A stretch of DNA of 64,000 nt from Siphonodentalium dalli. Taxonomy: Eukaryota; Mollusca; Scaphopoda; Gadilida; Siphonodentaliidae. Of this stretch, positions 32,726 to 44,400 are shown one piece after another. Position 1 is the first letter of the stretch. Every line of letters starts with the position of its first letter. The stretch spans positions 112,057,319-112,121,318 of the forward strand of contig CP136066.1 of the NCBI GenBank assembly GCA_032622095.1, written 5' to 3'. Position numbers and translations under genes: made by a program. Under the pieces are notes generated by a model. The model ran no database searches. It saw only the letters and a list, made by a program, of their open reading frames with translations, and was not told where the DNA came from.

Positions 32726-33228
32726 TTAAACACATTTTAAAATTAATTTTGTTTGTATTGCATTTTTTCAAACTGCTATATAAGAGAATGCAATGGCACA
32801 GGATCGTTAATGCTGTACCAGCATAGCTCCCTTCATATTCAATAAAATAAATACCTAAAAAAATAAAGTTCCCCACCACTGATATTTTCGAGGCTATCTT
32901 CATATGTGGTTATCAGAATGCGATGAAACTTTGGGAAGATAATCCATTACATCTGACCAATATATCTAACAACCAAATGGTATGGTGAGTGGCATTAGCT
33001 CACTTCATCTGTCATATTATACAGAATATACATGTAAAATTTCCTGACTATCGGTACCAAATTTTTGCCCGTAAAAGCCCACTTTGAGCTGAGTATTTCT
33101 GGCAATATGCTCATGAGTTGCTTGGCATAGAGACATTCCAAGCACAGTTATTAGGGATGTCTTCCCATCAAGCTTGATAGTGATCGTGATCAAGCAAACA
33201 CCTTTGCATTTGTAAATTCAGAAATTAG

Positions 33229-34474
33229 TAGGGATCTGCGAATCGTGGATTTTGCATCGATTCAAATCTCGATATCGAATTGCCTTCATGATATCGACAT
33301 CGAATCTCGAATCGAATCAGCTATTGGTTATTAACATTGTTTACCAATGTTTATTTCGGTGTCCATTGACAAAAAACTGCAAAATTCAAGATACTATATA
33401 ACAATGTTAATCTCCTTAAACATCCATTCGAACTTGTGTTTTCTTTAGGAAAATCATGACATAGGCAAGTCACTCTCAGTCTCATGGACGGTTTGGGCTA
33501 TGTTGTATTGAATTTATATGTAGCTGTGTCATGGCGAAAATGACACAAGAAGTGACAGTATGACACTTAATGTATGTTCAATCAACTTATCACAAACCCC
33601 ATGGAATAAAAGTCGCTTGTCTACATTATTTAATTATTTACATTATTTAATAAAGATAACAAAGATTTGACACGTGGGTACACCGTTCAGCTATATAATT
33701 GTTTCAGTCCGATACCAATGGTAGTTATCATTCTGTTAAACTTTTCACCCCACAATATAAATTACACCTACATCACATATTCACAGTAATTGTCTTCATG
33801 GAGGGGGTCCCAGAAAACAGACCAAGATTACAAGTGTCAACAAGATTCAACGGATCGAAACTTGTGCAACGCGCTCGATTTCCCCTGGAAACCTAAACTG
33901 AAAGTAGAACATTTCTAGGAATTCTGCCGGCAGTGTCGCAGACAACTGGTCGCATATAATGACGTCAATTTAAGAACGTAATAGACCGATTGTTCTAAGG
34001 TTTCTGTTCATTCCAATCTATATTTTGTCGCGCATAACGTCGGCTGACATTGGATGTTATTCGTATAATCTGAATTGGATATCTGAAGTTCTATAAAAAG
34101 GTAATCATTTGAGTTCCGAATCTAGCTATCATGCACAGTTTAGACAATTAATACATTAATACTTATCAAAGATATATGACGTGATTGATCACCATCACGG
34201 GTTGCGATCGAAACAAATAATTTACATAATGCACGTCTATTCTGAATGGTATACAAGTTCAAAATGATCTACGTTGGCTAATTTGGCAACCTTGTGCTTC
34301 AATTTTTTTAATTTCAGGTAATTTGGCATGTGTTGTCTAGACGCAAATAACGAGACAACACAAAAGTAACACCAATTCGAAAATATCCAAATCAGCAGAC
34401 CGTTTCGGTGTCGATCTCGAATCGGGTGCCCGATATCGACATCGAATCGAATCTCGAATATTCGCAGGTCCCTA
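33229..34474. mobile_element. hAT element, 1.25 kb, non-autonomous
   Basis: Ends TAGGGATCTGCGAAT and ATTCGCAGGTCCCTA form terminal inverted repeats, and GAAATTAG is duplicated exactly at 33221-33228 and 34475-34482. An 8-bp duplication with TAGGG ends is diagnostic of hAT. Subterminal DNA is rich in TCGAATC/GATATCG motifs. No transposase frame is present; the 65- and 116-codon frames inside show no motif. The exact duplication suggests a recent insertion. Confidence 0.85.
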
Positions 34475-34478
34475 GAAA

Positions 34479-35066
34479 TTAGGCCACACAAAGTCAATGT
34501 TTCATTTCTCAGGCAATTGTTTTCTAAAAAGCATGCGGGCGGGCGGTATTTTATTTTTTTATATTTATTAGCATTGTCACGAAACAAGCCCTGATTACAA
34601 AACCTTGATTACATAATAGCTTACAATGTCACTAAGGAGTTATTTGCAGTTATATTAAAAGAAATGTTGAATAAGTCAATTAAATTTCACAGTTCATGTA
34701 TAAATGGATACCAATATAGCCCCATTGAGGGGTTCCAGTCAAAAAATGTTGATGGACCTAAATTTGCCCGACTCTTTATTGTATGTGCACATGATGATGT
34801 AATACATGTGCTATCTCAGCTATTTACTTACTGGCTCAATAACAGTGATACTGAAAAGGAGACTTTATAGCTTAGAATAATCTGATGTTGAAACTTACAT
34901 GTAATTGAATTTTTATATATTCAGCAATAAATTTAAGGTTCTTCCATTTTTGTTTATTTATATTTAATTTTTTTTGGTTGAAAAATGAATAAAAAGCATG
35001 CATGCGGGGGTCTGTGGACCATGCGGGCGGGCCTGAGAAATGAAACTTTTACTTTGTGTGGCCTTA
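34479..35066. mobile_element. TIR element with TTAGGCCACACAAAG ends
   Basis: The left TTAGGCCACACAAAGT...TTTCATTTCTCAGGC is mirrored by GCCTGAGAAATGAAAC...ACTTTGTGTGGCCTTA at the right. Subterminal GCATGCGGGCGGG on both sides. Same end family as 47244-48832. The hAT element at 33229 inserted exactly at its left edge. Confidence 0.7.
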
Positions 35067-35069
35067 TAC

Positions 35070-37200
35070 ATACCAAAGTTTAACAGTAGGTGAACATTCA
35101 CTTGAAATTTACAGCCATTTATTTTGGGCTGTCCTCAGGCGTTTTTGTCCAGAAACAAAATAATAATATATGGCAGTTTTGGTCATGAAAGGGTTAAAAT
35201 ATGGACATTGGATTAGCAGAAACGAAGGTCTTTTTTGAGACCTAATATAAAACATACAAGATAGATAAAAGAACCACGTTATACAATCGTGCCATTTATC
35301 AGGCATGCAACAGAAGTACATTTAGTTTGATGACAAATTATCTACATGATTCTTATTAATAGTGATCGGTAGTAACCATAGCTAACTAAATCTATAGGTG
35401 ACTTGTGCTGAATTGGTCACGTTCACATGATTCTGTTGATTTTTCAGGATCTACAAAACATTGATTGGGGTAGTTAGGATAGCACCGTGCGGTTGTTTTC
35501 CGGATTAATAAAAAATAACCAGTTAAAATTCAGTTAATGGCAGTAATAGAGTCTCATATAAAATACTAATAACATTGTTAAAAGTATCATGTGATTCTTA
35601 TATAATAAGAGAATCCACATGTTCCATTTAAACGACTACAAATAGAGCAGAGAGAGAAAACATATCTGATTCATAATAGGGACACGGATTTGCGATTTGA
35701 TTTATTTTCAGCATATTCTTTAACCGTTTTCTAATAAATGGTCTGGCTAATTTATATAAAGTTTGGTCGCTGAAATATTCATAGAGGATTATGTAAGTTG
35801 TTAACTTTTTATGGGATTATTCCCTTCAAATGAATTTCGACAATATAGTACAAATAACCAAATAAACATGAAGTATGCATAGATGCTGTGGTCGAGTTTG
35901 TCATAAGAAAATGTGTGCTTGAATAGAACGCACAGAACAAATATGGTCCAAATCTGATAAAGTTTGTCGCGAAATAGACATCTGGTAAACAATCCAGGAG
36001 GCATAACTCCTGAAAAAAAATCATCCAAGAGATTCATGAATTGAAACCATGATCTATATTTGGTCAAAATTGGATTACGTTTCCTAAAGTTATGACACTT
36101 ATGGCACGAAAAGAACAGACGCCCACCGTCATTCATCAAAACATATTGTTGCACAACTCGGTCAAAATATATAACTTCACATTTCTTGTGAGATCATGGA
36201 TATTCTAATCAATGTTATGTAGAAGCTGCACACCCTTATAATCATGTTTGGAGCTCCTATGGCAAATTCAAGTGGACTAAAATATGATGTTGAGTGTGAG
36301 TCGATGACTGATGAATTTGAAGCCCTTTAATGAATGAATACTGACTTGACGATTGTGAGGAATGAAGGTCTGCCACATCCCGTATTCAACTATCATAGTA
36401 ATATTCAGTTATAGTTGAATATGACACTGAAAAATCAATAATTTGGCTTTTCTTTTTGTTAATCTCGATGTACAGAAACAACAGAATTGTGTAAAATAAA
36501 GCAAACTTGCAGGCTTCAAATGAAATATTTTCTATAGCATTTTCGCAAGGATACTTAAATTTTTAATGACATTAATAAACCTTTCTGATTGATGTTAATA
36601 GGTATCCATAGCAGTTTGTTCGTAGCAACATTGACATCAATGAAATGATTTAAAGACACCGTATTAAATATCTCATTATAAAAATATTTTCATGGAGTCT
36701 TCAACTTTCATGCTAATTTCATTACAAAAATTACTTTAAAACATAATTTTTCAATCTTTTTCTGTATTATATATTATTTTTTATTATGCCTTTGATATCA
36801 ACTACTGATGACAATCAATATCCATATCAAACTGTAAGAGCTGAATATAACTTTACTGTAAGAGCTGAATATAACTTTAGTAGTTGATTTTGTGATGCTT
36901 CAGACCTGAATCTGGAGGGTGAAGTAAAAAGGTAAATAATAATGATGCATCATGATGATTATCTTGAACAAAAAAAGATAGATAACATGTTTTGCTTAGT
37001 TTTACAGTGGCCAGAAATAAGTAGTTAAATTACTAGTTAACAAACATGATTCTGGCAGAATATAGCTGTGGATATATGCAAGATTTTCATAAAACTAATG
37101 TATAAGGTTTGAAACATACGTCTTGTATTTCCAATATATGTCTGGCGCAATACCATTATGTCACATTTTAGGTCATGCAAAGCAAATTTTCCATTCTCAA
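35070..37200. other. Intergenic, AT-rich
   Basis: No gene recognised. Two adjacent copies of GTAAGAGCTGAATATAACTT at about 36833-36880. The rest is unassigned. Confidence 0.4.
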
Positions 37201-37203
37201 ACC

Positions 37204-37576
37204 AAAATATTTTGAAAAGCATGCACTCGTGCTATTTTTATTTTATGTTTTATTTCTAGGGCACATGCCGACGAACTACTCACCCTTTACATCAGCAGCC
37301 AATATTTTCACTAACAGGTGTCCATAAAAAGTTTATTGATAGATTTCGTGTGATTTATTTTGTCCAAAATCACCCAATCAAGTATCACTATGTATCATTG
37401 TTTACTGCAGTTGAAGTCGCAATCGTTCTAACACATGTTTGAATAGAGTTACCAATTACAATAATGAATAAGAAATCTGAACTGGGAAAAGTGTTCGTAT
37501 AAACAAATATGCAATTACAGTTTGTACAGATACGCGTGGGCCTGAAAAATGGGAAATTGACTTTGCGTGGACTTAA
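37204..37576 (-). repeat. Reverse copy of the TAAGGCC-end repeat family
   Basis: Read on the - strand it shares TACTTGATTGGGTGATTTT and neighbouring phrases with 7160-7240 and 15920-15980. Its end near 37545-37572 (GGGAAATTGACTTTGCGTGG) matches 16117-16142. Confidence 0.55.
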
Positions 37577-37796
37577 AAATAGTTTTTTTTACTTTTACTT
37601 TTCAATAATACTTCAAGAGAGATGAGTACTTGTAGATTACCTGTTACAGAAATGAGACAGAATAGAATATAGAAATATGGAAAGTTGCAGTAGCCATTTG
37701 AGTTGTTGGATGTTGCACATACATGTACAACTGAAATAACCTCTTTGTAGTGTCCAGACCTGTTACATCTCTAGATCATTCCAGGGGATTTTCCAT

Positions 37797-38012
37797 TTAA
37801 ACCACTTTTTTACTGAATGGATTGTCCCACACAGTTTTAAAAGTATACATAGGAATTGTCTATTATTCATTTGGAGGGATGTTCAGAAAATATAAGCAGA
37901 CAACAGGCAGTTGAACAGATAATTCAAGTGCAGATTGATTCCTATTAATTGGCAGGAAATATTCAGATAATGAGTAAAACTATGGCCGTGTGTTGGACTT
38001 ATTATCTGAATA
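37797..38012. repeat. Decayed copy of the CCCTTTCTTT MITE family, copy 3
   Basis: ACTGAATGGATTGTCCCAC, AAAGTATACATAGGAATTGT and GTGTTGGACTTATTATCTGA correspond to segments of the copies at 24051 and 27551. Terminal CCCTTT is not preserved. Confidence 0.45.
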
Positions 38013-38220
38013 TTTTCTAATTTAGTAATCAAGATGCAGATAGTTGACATAATTTATGACATCGCTCTTGGTGACCATGTCAATGCAAAATACTTCTGGC
38101 TTGGACGCAATGTGTAGGAGAGAGTAATGTGAGTTCAATGGTGGCAATTGCTGTATTGAAATGTTGGGGTAACAGGTCTGGTGGTGAATTGGTGATATGA
38201 TGCGATAGGTGAAGCCATGT

Positions 38221-38465
38221 TTACGAAATGGGTTTATGCATTTTCTTGTTTTTTATGAAATCTTTCGACTCTGCCACCAAATCTGATACATCCTCATTTT
38301 GTGTAGGTTCCCAGTCAGCAGAGCCACCGCCGCTGTCATACGATGAAGAACTCCCACTATCATTCTCTCCTGCTGCCGCACCATCATCGAGGAAGCTGTC
38401 ATTGTAATCGTAAGTGTTTGGTAGTCCGTCATCATCTGAGCACTTTTCAAGAACACTCTTCTTAT
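38221..38465 (-). CDS. APLF: APLF-like terminal exon with acidic histone-binding tail
   Basis: Between TTTACAG and TAA. It holds YDYNDSFLDD, a Ser/Gly stretch, ADWEPTQNED and the final KDFIKNKK-type helix, matching in order the acidic domain with which vertebrate APLF binds histones. This exon is the strongest evidence for APLF over other PBZ proteins. Confidence 0.82.
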
Positions 38466-41400
38466 CTGTAAATAAATATTAAAAGGGATATTAAAGATGG
38501 TCTATCTCTTCCTATAACAAGTTTTAAATAGTTTCCTGGGTACAAAATAATAAATATGAATCAAAGATCCCTGTCCAGAAACGCTTCGATCAATTAATAT
38601 TGATTATATTTAGAATTTTCTGGTATATTATACCAGAAAAATCTAAATAAAATCAACATAATATACATACAATCAATTGGGGACATTTTATGGCTCGCAT
38701 TCGTTCGTAGCGTAGCATACGGCACAACTCTATCTAAAAATAGTAATGAAACAAGAAATGTCAGTCAAAAGTGACTATGCCTCCGTAATGAGCCAATTTA
38801 TACCCTCACCTCCAATAATTTGTAATGTTGTGTTCCATGAAGTCTTTTTTAATATAATACCCATCTGACCTTAACATTTGACAAACCACAATGCACACAT
38901 ATTGTGATACACCGTCACCCTTAGGTTAACAATCATGCCTTGTTTCGTTGAAATCATGTGATGTACATGGAGTTATGGAGTGGACACGAAGGGTAGTGTC
39001 TGGTGACTTAATCCAGAGAAAGACCTTGTCCAGTGACCTTCAACAGTTGGAAACATTTTTTTGCGCAACACATCGTCTCCTCATTAGGAACAGCTATGTT
39101 AAGTTTCAATAGAATCCAATAAAGCATCGCGATCTTATGGAGCAGACACGAAGGGTGCAAGAAAATATGACTGGTGCAAATGAAGTCTAAGTTTGAAAGC
39201 ACCCTGTGACCTTGACCTTTTACAAACCACAATGCACACATATATCCAGACACATCGCCATCCTTAGGTTAACCATCACACTTTGTTTCGTGAAATCATG
39301 TGATGTACACAAAAGTTATGGAGCGAACCAAAGGGTAGTGTCTGCTTCAGTGACTTAAATGAGAGAACGACCTTGTTCTGTGACCTTGACCTTCAACAAC
39401 TGGTAAAAACTGTTGTGAGTGACACATCGTCTCCTCGTTAGGAACAACTATGCCAAGTTGCAACAGAATCAAATAAAGCATCGCGATGTTTTGGAGCAGA
39501 CACGAAGGGTTCAAGAAAATATGACTGGTGCAGATGAAGTCTAAGTTTGAAAGCACCCTGTGACCTTGCCCTTTTACAAACCACAATTAACAAATATCGC
39601 GACACAACGTCACCCTTAGGTTAACCATCACGCCTTGTTTCAAGAAAATCGAAAATGTCAAGCCTGCAAATAATTTCTTAAAATTTCATGGAGTGTGCCT
39701 GTCGCTATGACAGGCACGAACTGATTGCTGCCTGTCACAAGTTTAGTACCTGTCATGGATTTTAAGGATCTGGGGACCTCACTTGACATGACCAGAATCA
39801 CATGTTTACCATGAAAATAGGCAACTTGAAATTATTTGCTGCAAAATATGTAAAAAAAATTTAGAAGCAAAAATATTTTATTTTATTCATCACTTTTATT
39901 TGCTGAATGGGTAATAAATTTAGTGGAAGAATGGAAAATTTGATAATTATTTGAAAATTTAGTCTGAGTACATGTTTTCAGTGAATCAGGAAACAAGAAA
40001 TTTTGCAGTGAAATTTTCAAGGTAAATCTTTTGTTTTTGTTATACAATTGCCATCTACATGTACATGTTTTTTCTGCATCCTTTAAGGGTGGGTAAACTT
40101 TGGCATCAAGTGACTCACGTCCGGAGGTAGATATCTACAGCAGGACGGAAGTCGCAGAATTAGAACGGGCAGTCGTACATGTACAGTTGCTACTCGCTGA
40201 ATTTAATTTCGAAAATAAATAAACGCACGTGGGTTACTAGTTTGAAAACATGCACAATTTTAAAAACAAGCTCGTCACACAAATGCTGCCGGTCAAGATG
40301 ACAGGTGCAAATATATTTGTATCGGACATTTAGGTGTTTTGCATTGGTCAATGACTGTCCGACCCATTGTTTGCAGGCTTGAAAAAGGGTGTATAACTTA
40401 TGGACTGGAGCAAATTTTCAACATGTCTGGGAATGAGCAATTGTTTTTCGTTATATCACATTCAATTAAAAATGTACCAGATTTATTTTATGAGTCCCAT
40501 AAAAGTTTATCTCAATTAGGCCACGATCACCTACATGATAGTACCAGGTCTATCTAGCATTATTGGGTCAAACATGTGCCTGTTATATGTCAACATCAAG
40601 GGTGTTAGGCTGTGATCATGGGTTTAGAGTTATTGCTCTTGGATCCAGTCCACATTTCACAGTATCAATGGATACCTTTAATATGCATGTGATTAGAACA
40701 ATGTTACACTTTTTACTGTCAGAAGTGAACAGTTTTGGCACAATCCATATCCCACTGATTATCTCTCTGAGTACATTGGACCTGAGGTCACACATTTTAT
40801 GTCCTTCTACCAGACATAACTGTGAAATTTATGGTTTTGATGTTGTCAAGGCCATTTTATCTCACCCCTTCTAAGAAAGTGAACAAAGAAATATCAGCAG
40901 CAAATAGTAGTTGTCGGGAAGATGGAATAAAATATAAAATGTTAACATTTAATATTAAGTCGATTAATATGACTGGATAATATGGAATCCAAATGGCAAA
41001 CAATCATTCAGTCTCATCAACATCCGAAGAATTGTCCGAGGAGAACGGAATTGTATCTTGTAACTGTTTGGCAAGTTTTCTGATTCCCTTGGCATCAGTT
41101 CCCTTAGCAGACACAAAATCCCTTGCTGTTTCCTGATTGATGTCGGATTTTTGTCTAACAAGTTGATGTGAACTAACAAAGAAAATCATACCATCATTAA
41201 TGGAATTTTCAGACAAACTTTGTCGCCAGTCAGTGAGAATTCGCATTTTGCTGGAAAAACCATTCACAACGATAACGTGTGTGAATGGCTGACTCAATGG
41301 CAAGTATAATACCAGCTCTACAACTGTTAATAAGTTAGGGTAGTCACATCTGTATTCTGCATATATATAAGGCCAGAATTGGTCAGGGTGCATGTTACTG

Positions 41401-44400
41401 GAGTCAGTGACTGATGTGGCTTGGGTCATTTTAAGTCAACAAAATTCGGACAGAAGATATATAAGGATTAACTGTCATGTGGACTGTTTTTATGGAGACG
41501 TAACCGTGAGGTAAGTGGACATAACTTGTGTAAAACCCAAAGGGTTTTACATACAAGTTATGACCACTTACCTCACGGTTACATCTCCATAAAAATAGTC
41601 CACATGACAGTTAATCCTTATATTTATATACATTTAGCGAAAAAGCCACTTTTGTAAATGTATTTAAATCGAAAAGTGTATCGTGACAAAAACAGCCCAA
41701 AATACCCAATAGCACCCTTGGCAACAATTTCTCTTCATATTGAAACCCGATGATGTATTCAGTCAATCCTGCGCGGGTCCAAATGCGCCCAAAACATTAC
41801 GCGTTCGTCTTTCCAAACCCAATGATATATCGATGGTGTTATGAGCTTGGTGTTATGAGCCGTTGCGCATTCACCGAGAAATAACTGCAACTAGCCACGT
41901 GGGCGCCGACCAATCAGAATGCTGGATTTAGTGATGACAACACTTAGTATGTAAATATATTGTGATGATGTTGTTGTCGAAGAGTGGGGAATTGAAGTGT
42001 TCATAAAACAAAACAACCTCATCATTCATGAATGACATCACACAGCTGGCCTCCTCATTTTCCAACTTTTCGTGGTTGTTTCTATTGTCTAATACTAATA
42101 CAAAATCAAAACTCACAATCGCCCGAAGGGCTGTCGCGAATTTCCGTGGTTTGTGTCATGGCTAGTTTAGCAAGAAAATACTGCTTGATTATTAGAAATG
42201 TGTGCCAACTTGGATTCAAATGTACAATTGATTTGTGCAGATTAACATTAGATCTGTCAATACATGAATACATTTTGTACAAACGGTGGTTTTTTTTTAG
42301 CTCAACTTTACTTTGTAAAGTTTGAGCTATTGCCATGGCTTGGTATCTGTCGTCCGTGTGTGCGTGTGTGTGCGTGATGCGTCAACAATTTCCTTTAGCA
42401 CGGGCTACAGTTCGTACCTTTGGTCCGATTATTATGAAATTTGTCATGGATGTTGACATTGACATGTAGATGGGAACGAGTCATTTTGGGGTCATTCGAA
42501 AAAAAAACATGGCTGCCATCGGCCATCTTGGATTTCAAAATTCAATCCATTAGCACAGGCTACAGGCCGTACTGTTCGTCTTATTGTCATGAAATTTGTC
42601 ATGAATGTTAACAATGACATGAAGATGGGAACGAGTCATTTTGGGGTCATTCGGCCGAAAAACATGGCCGCCAGCAGCCATCTTGGATTTTACTCTTTGT
42701 ATGACTAAATCCTTTAACACGGGCTACATGTCGTACCTTTAGTCTGATCATCATAAAATTTGTCATGGCTGTTGAAATTGGAATGTAGATGGGAACGAGT
42801 CATTTTGGGGTTATTTGGCCAAAAAACATGGTTGCTGGCAGCCATATTGCATTTTACTATTTGCATGACTAAAGCTATCAAATGCTTTTGAATTTTATTG
42901 GAAAACATAGCCGCCAGCAACCATCTTAGATTTTATATATATCTTCATGTCGATAAACTACATGTAGTATTAGACATTCAGCTTTTCACATTCCTAATCG
43001 CTCCATTGACTGTAATACATTAAATTATTACCTTTCCAAGTTGAGCTACAGTGTCATTGACACTTTCATTTTATAGATAAATTGAGTTATAAATGTACGG
43101 TATATTTTCTCTGTAGAAAAGTGGTACCCAGGTGCCGGTTCTGACCATGAATTTTTTGTTCAGCATCTGTTTTCAAAGTTTTGGAACAGTTTATCCTATA
43201 ATGGTGCACCAGAACAGGAAAGTATAGGTTTTACTCAATCAATCGACATTGGAATTTTAAGAATGGCAGTTAGAAGTGAGGAGGTAATCGATTCTCTGAT
43301 CTCCCATGTATGTATGATATGCATTTTTCAAAGTGGTGGGCTCGGTTTAAATCGATATATATTTTTAAACAACACGCCCCAGTGGCTTGAGAACTCAAAA
43401 TGGTACTCTTGCATGTTAAACTTTGGCACCCAGGTCATCAGAATTAATAAATAAAAATAAAATCCTCTCTCCCTCATTGATTCAGAAGAAAGAAATTGGG
43501 TGAGACTCAAATAATTATCTTTTTTGGCCTAAGTTTTTGATTTTTAGTGATGTTTCGATAAATAAACGACAATAGCATAGTGTGTTTTGAGATGGACAAT
43601 ATCTCAACAAGTTGAAAGTGGAATACCACATTCAACAATCTCAAAACACACTATGCAATTGTTGTATTTATCTTATATTCTAAAATTGACCTTATTTATT
43701 TATTTCTTGATTTTTTGGGTGGCATTTTTAGGCTTTTTCAGAGTGAAACTCTACATTTTCACACAGTTTGTTTACAAATAAAAAAAATGGCTGTTGTGCA
43801 TAAATACATGTGCGTAATATGGATTTAAGTTCGAGTCGAAGAAAGAATAAATTTCATTTATCAAATTCTATCGACTGGGAAAGCAGTTCTATACAAGACC
43901 CAGATAGCATGAATGCATTGGGCCAACGTTGGCATCATGTCGGCACGGTTGGCATTAGGTTTGGTTGGGTTGACAGTGTTGGCCCTTGGTTGGTCCAACG
44001 TATTTCTCCCAACAGTTGGAATTATAACGTTGGCCCAACATTGGGCCAATGCAAACATGTCAATGGAATTATCTGCAGTAAATTGGTTGGGTTGGTGTGG
44101 TTGGCCTTTGGTTGGCCCAACGTATTACTCCCATCCGTTGGAATTATAACGTTGGCCCAACATTGGGCCAATGCAAACATGTCAATGGAATTGACTGTGC
44201 ACAGCACACTGGTTGGGTTTACGTTGTTGGCCCTTCGTTGACCCCAAGGTATTCCTCCCATGCAACATTTGGAATTATAACGTTGGTCCAATGATGTGAA
44301 ACATCTCAACGGGCACGATATGCAGATCAACGATATGCCAATAAATTATGTTCCGTAAACACATGTACAATCATTGCTGACGCAATATATGCAACGATAT

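Noticed and set aside
38253-38456. 67-codon frame MFLKSAQMM...
   Set aside because: Out-of-frame shadow of the APLF-like terminal exon.
43810-44330. Open frames on both strands rich in Trp/Pro/Asn/Leu
   Set aside because: They are translations of the TTGGCCCAAC repeats, in several frames at once.
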